Part shown: positions 21,841-24,639 of the stretch, in pieces | Layout: the number at the start of each line of letters is the position of its first letter | Position numbering within the stretch: the stretch's first letter is position 1 | Source of the DNA: Minisyncoccota bacterium | GTDB lineage: Bacteria; Patescibacteriota; Minisyncoccia; Phycocordibacterales; Phycocordibacteraceae | Assembly: GCA_018062165.1 (NCBI GenBank) | Contig: JAGOSU010000004.1 | Span: 1-24,639, forward strand | DNA: 24,639 nt | Direction: 5' to 3' | Program-made: the position numbers and the translations under genes | Notes under the pieces: generated by a model | Databases searched by the model: none | The model's input: the letters and a program-made list of their open reading frames with translations, nothing else | Told to the model about the DNA's origin: nothing

Positions 21841-21846
21841 AGGGAA

Positions 21847-21936
21847 ATGAGCACCAAGGCTCTTCTACTCCTTTCAATCGTTCTAGGTCTCATCATCATC
21901 GCGCTTATCGTCGCGCATTTCCTCGTACCTCTGTAG
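21847..21936 (+). CDS. 29-residue single-helix membrane microprotein
   Basis: ATG at 21847, stop TAG at 21934-21936. The product begins MSTKALLLLSIVLG and continues with LIIIALIVAHFLVPL: a short polar start and then one uninterrupted hydrophobic stretch of about 24 residues, enough for one membrane crossing, with a single His near the end. A TAAGAT box sits six bases before the ATG, and the transpeptidase/carboxypeptidase gene begins one base after the stop, so the two are almost certainly translated from one mRNA. No family is recognised. It might be a partner helix for the membrane anchor of the fusion enzyme, or a leader-type frame that controls its translation. Confidence 0.62.
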   Translation: MSTKALLLLSIVLGLIIIALIVAHFLVPL

Positions 21937-21937
21937 T

Positions 21938-23416
21938 ATGGAAAACCACCAAGAACTAAAGAGCTACATACGGGACCGGCTCGCTGCAGGAACCTCGCGC
22001 GCCGTCATTGAACAAGAACTCCTCAACGTCGGATGGAAACCGGAGGTAGTGCGAGCTGCACTCAGGTCCAAGCGTGACCTCCGTACGCCCCTTCTTATAG
22101 CTGGAGGAGTACTGCTCCTCGTCGTTAGCGGCACCGCCTTCGCACTCTGGGGACCCAGTACCCAAGGTGCGCGTCTTCCTATCCCATCGGAATGGACGCA
22201 ACCACCACTTTCGCACGGAGAAGAGCCGGCGCTCGCCAACCCTGAGTTCTTCGCGAAGGTGAAGCAAGATTTCATCGACAAGAAGTCAGATCTCGTTGAA
22301 GCGGACCTCTCGACAATGACGCTCAACGTATACAAGGCAGGAGAGTTGGCACTCACGGTTCCCATAAAGACCAAGGGACGTGAAGGCTCCTGGTGGGAGA
22401 CGCCTGCAGGACTCTACTCAATTCAGACAAAAGAGGACTCACACTTCTCAAGCTTTGGTCGTGTCTACCAGCCGTACTCCATGGCCTTCCAAGGAAACTT
22501 CTTCATACACGGGTGGCCGTATTACCCAGGAGGAGAGCCGGTAGCAAGCACGTATTCAGGTGGCTGCATCAGACTCGCTGACGAAGACGCCAAGAGAGTC
22601 TTCGATATGGTAGATGTAGGCACCCCGGTGCTCGTCTTTGAGCACGATTTCTCTTCTGATCAGTTCTCGTACGCAGATCTCAACAGAGATTCTCTTTCTG
22701 CTGGAAGCTACCTTGCTGCAGACATCAAGAACAACGAAGTCTTCTTCTCGAAGACACCAAAGAAGCAGGTGCCCATTGCTTCGATCACCAAGCTCATGAC
22801 GGCACTCATCGCAACGGAGTACCTCAACCTTGATACCGTCACCACTGTTCCTCGTGAGGCCATTGTCTACACCTCGCTCCCACGTCTGCGCGCCGGACAG
22901 GAAATCAGCATCTACCAGCTTCTCTTTCCGTTGCTTACGGAATCCTCAAACGAAGCAGCGGAGACCATTGCACGCCACTATGGTCGCGAGAGCTTTGTCG
23001 CTCACATGAACGAGAAGGCCAAGGCAATCGGCATGACCGATACCACGTTTGTGGACCCATCTGGAGCTTCAGCAGAGAACGTCTCAACAGCAGAAGATCT
23101 TTTCATGCTCGCCAAGTACGTCTACAACAACCGGAGCTTTGTGTTCAACATCACCTCTGGAGACCTGAAGGGGAGTGCCTATGGGGCGAGTGTCTTCACG
23201 GACCTCAGGAACCTCAATCACCTCATCACGAGCAAGTACTTTATCGGTGGCAAGGTGGGGCAAACCTTAGCCGCTAAGGAAACCGACCTTATTGTGCTTG
23301 AAATACCTATTGGTTCGACAACACGTCCCATCGTGCTTGTGGTACTCGGCTCAGAGGATTCCGAGCAAGATTCTCAGACACTCCTTGATCGGGTACTCGA
23401 CCGCTACGCACGGTAG
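21938..23416 (+). CDS. L,D-transpeptidase (YkuD) fused to D-Ala-D-Ala carboxypeptidase (S11)
   Basis: A 492-residue envelope enzyme. Residues 1-45 form a small helical domain (Y-I-R-D-R-L-x-x-G then VGWKPEVVRAAL) of a kind seen at the N-terminus of other CPR membrane proteins. Residues 51-70 are a membrane anchor. Residues about 115-235 are a YkuD domain with His191 and SGGCIRL, catalytic Cys210, which would form 3-3 cross-links or attach proteins to tetrapeptides. Residues about 255-492 are a low-molecular-weight PBP domain with SITK (Ser282, Lys285), SSN (336-338) and KVG (439-441) in place of the usual KTG. It would remove the terminal D-Ala from pentapeptides. The ATG at 21938 lies one base after the microprotein stop. 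Confidence 0.9.
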   Translation: MENHQELKSYIRDRLAAGTSRAVIEQELLNVGWKPEVVRAALRSKRDLRTPLLIAGGVLLLVVSGTAFALWGPSTQGARLPIPSEWTQPPLSHGEEPALANPEFFAKVKQDFIDKKSDLVEADLSTMTLNVYKAGELALTVPIKTKGREGSWWETPAGLYSIQTKEDSHFSSFGRVYQPYSMAFQGNFFIHGWPYYPGGEPVASTYSGGCIRLADEDAKRVFDMVDVGTPVLVFEHDFSSDQFSYADLNRDSLSAGSYLAADIKNNEVFFSKTPKKQVPIASITKLMTALIATEYLNLDTVTTVPREAIVYTSLPRLRAGQEISIYQLLFPLLTESSNEAAETIARHYGRESFVAHMNEKAKAIGMTDTTFVDPSGASAENVSTAEDLFMLAKYVYNNRSFVFNITSGDLKGSAYGASVFTDLRNLNHLITSKYFIGGKVGQTLAAKETDLIVLEIPIGSTTRPIVLVVLGSEDSEQDSQTLLDRVLDRYAR

Positions 23417-23420
23417 CGCG

Positions 23421-23429
23421 TGCTAGCAT
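23421..23429 (+). promoter_or_regulatory. Extended -10 promoter of the EamA transporter gene
   Basis: TGCTAGCAT (box 23424-23429) lies seven bases before the ATG at 23437 and four bases after the stop of the fusion gene. An overlapping alternative, CATACT, would be only four bases from the ATG. Confidence 0.6.
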
Positions 23430-23436
23430 ACTTTCC

Positions 23437-24300
23437 ATGATTGCAGCCGGCGTCCTGCTTGCGCTTCTCGCTCTTGTTGGTTGGGGAGTCGGGGATTTCC
23501 TCATTCAGCGCACCACGCGGCTTGTCGGGAGCGCCAAGGCACTCTTCTTCATAGGACTCGTCGGTTTTCTCGCCCTTTCGCCCTTTGTACTCCCTGACCT
23601 GGGGCAGATTTCACTCTCTGACATCGCACTCCTTTCCGTCCTTTCAATCATTGTGATGGCAGGAGCGGCCTTCGACTTCGAAGCGCTACGACAGGGAAAG
23701 ATTGCGATTGTTGAGCCAGTCGTAGGTCTCGAGCTTCCAATGGCCGTCGGTATTAGCGTTCTGTTCATAGGAGAAACGCTCGGGACTATCCAATTCCTCT
23801 TCATGCTCTTGGTCTTCGCTGGCACCGTACTTGTGGTGATGCGCAGCTTCCACCATGTATCGCTTCGTCTTTTGGAGAAGGGCGTGTGGTTGGCGTTCGC
23901 CGCGGCTATTGGTACGGCGCTCACTTCAGTACTTATTGGTGTCTCAAGCCAGGCCATCTCACCCTTGGTAGCGGTGTGGTTCTCGCACGGTGCGCTCGCC
24001 TTGGTTTCGTTTCTGGTTATCCTTCGCGATGGCACACTTCACACCACCTGGAAACAAATCAAGAAACATCCGTTCACCATTGCTGCGCACAGCATTTCTG
24101 ACAACGTCGCTTGGGTAGCGTTCGCCACTGCCGTGACCTTCGTGCCTATCTCGGTGGCTAACACTATCAGTGGCGGCTATATCGCCCTTGCGGTACTGCT
24201 TGGCCTCTTCCTCAACAAGGAGAAGGTGAAGCCTCATCAGTTGCTCGGCATCTTCTTGGTGGCCATAGGTGTCATAGCGCTCTCGTATTTCTACGGATGA
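23437..24300 (+). CDS. EamA/DMT-superfamily transporter
   Basis: A 287-residue integral membrane protein with about ten helices in two similar halves. Each half carries an EamA-type ending: IAIVEPVVGLELPMAVGISVLFIGETL (about 90-116) and VPISVANTISGGYIALAVLLGLFLNKEKV (about 230-258), the familiar P-[VIL]-x...[GE]-E strand and helix in which a Glu or Lys pair follows the penultimate helix. Members export or import metabolites such as amino acids or nucleotides-sugars; the substrate cannot be told. It has its own promoter, so it is probably separate from the wall enzyme upstream. Confidence 0.87.
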   Translation: MIAAGVLLALLALVGWGVGDFLIQRTTRLVGSAKALFFIGLVGFLALSPFVLPDLGQISLSDIALLSVLSIIVMAGAAFDFEALRQGKIAIVEPVVGLELPMAVGISVLFIGETLGTIQFLFMLLVFAGTVLVVMRSFHHVSLRLLEKGVWLAFAAAIGTALTSVLIGVSSQAISPLVAVWFSHGALALVSFLVILRDGTLHTTWKQIKKHPFTIAAHSISDNVAWVAFATAVTFVPISVANTISGGYIALAVLLGLFLNKEKVKPHQLLGIFLVAIGVIALSYFYG

Positions 24301-24319
24301 TGCAACAAGCAGGAACGGG

Positions 24320-24325
24320 TATACT
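24320..24325 (+). promoter_or_regulatory. -10 box of the last, truncated gene
   Basis: TATACT lies exactly six bases before the ATG at 24332, again without room for a Shine-Dalgarno site. Confidence 0.6.
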
Positions 24326-24331
24326 AGCGTG

Positions 24332-24639
24332 ATGAAACCAGCGGATTGCGAGGAGTGCGGTGGGGACGGTATCTACCACCGCCTGACCTACATCACGGTT
24401 GCCCTCGACGACCTCCTGCGCCCCTTCTTTACTCCTAACGCTTTTCTGAAGCCAATAACTTCATGGATGTACAAGGTGGAGAAGAACCTCACGCCGAAGC
24501 TTCTCAATTGGTTCGTGAAGCGAGGGTGGGCAAAGAAGATAACTGATTGGGACGACGAAACCCCGCTCTTGGCTCGCATGCTGTGGGAGGAAGGGAAGGC
24601 ACGTGGCATAGAGATTTGGGAGTTCCGTCTCTTCGGGCT
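24332..24639 (+). CDS. Unidentified protein, N-terminal 102 residues only
   Basis: The frame is open from ATG 24332 to the end of the window; the C-terminal part is outside. The visible sequence begins MKPADCEECGGDGIYHRL, with a CxxC pair near residues 6-9, and continues through a Trp/Lys-rich helical region (NWFVKRGWAKKITDW) to ARMLWEEGKARGIEIWEFRLFG, which looks like the start of an alpha-beta domain. No family is recognised with confidence. Support for the gene is the open frame and the TATACT box six bases before the ATG. Confidence 0.7.
   Translation, partial: MKPADCEECGGDGIYHRLTYITVALDDLLRPFFTPNAFLKPITSWMYKVEKNLTPKLLNWFVKRGWAKKITDWDDETPLLARMLWEEGKARGIEIWEFRLFG

Noticed and set aside
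1..24639. CRISPR arrays, insertion sequences, or riboswitches
   Set aside because: No spaced direct repeats, transposase genes, terminal inverted repeats or long structured 5' leaders were seen; leaders here are mostly too short for riboswitches.

Overview
The window reads as a compact chromosomal segment of a Candidate Phyla Radiation (Patescibacteria) bacterium, most likely Parcubacteria-like. This rests on gene content and style: an O-antigen-ligase/TPR protein next to murJ, short hypothetical one-helix membrane proteins, a free-standing HTH/LAGLIDADG-like protein, a shortened valS, gaps of only a few bases, and many genes overlapping at ATGA or at shared stop codons. The assignment is an inference; no phylogeny was run.

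Layout. Bases 1-6870 (+) hold the tail of a lumazine synthase gene, a DUF192 protein, the RNase P RNA gene (629-936) with its promoter and terminator, an O-antigen ligase/TPR membrane protein, murJ and lepA. Bases 6887-11140 (+) hold an FtsB/DivIC-like divisome protein and three tRNA genes (Gly-CCC, Arg-CCT, Phe-GAA) interleaved with a methyltransferase, a glutaredoxin, an HTH/LAGLIDADG-like protein, a histidine-phosphatase-fold protein, an 88-residue membrane protein and a DUF2914 protein. Bases 11137-16756 (-) hold two runs: PrsW protease, Hsp20 and a previously unlisted 42-residue ORF; and tRNA-Val(GAC), a DHH phosphoesterase and tsaD, followed by valS. Then come tsaC/Sua5 (+), the convergent operon GNAT-like protein, PfkB kinase and S-adenosylhomocysteine hydrolase (-), DoxX with a 37-residue ORF (+), a lipidless membrane-anchored beta-rich protein and tRNA-Glu(TTC) (-). 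Finally tRNA-Ser(CGA), a 29-residue membrane microprotein, an L,D-transpeptidase/D-Ala-D-Ala carboxypeptidase fusion, an EamA transporter and a truncated unknown gene lie on +.

Functional themes are cell envelope building (O-antigen ligase-like protein, MurJ, FtsB-like, LDT/DDC fusion), translation (RNase P, six tRNAs, LepA, ValRS, and TsaC plus TsaD for t6A), and SAH/adenosine recycling.

The most striking signal is regulatory. At least nine genes that begin transcription units carry a TAnnnT -10 box, often as TGCTAnnnT, exactly 6 or 7 bases before the ATG and with no room for a Shine-Dalgarno site. The RNase P RNA gene has the same box 6 bases before its P1 helix, which independently calibrates the start site. 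Together these predict leaderless mRNAs. Four further genes start from -1 to 10 bases after a tRNA 3' end, so tRNA processing itself could create near-leaderless mRNAs. A second notable item is the LDT/DDC fusion with its 29-residue membrane partner.
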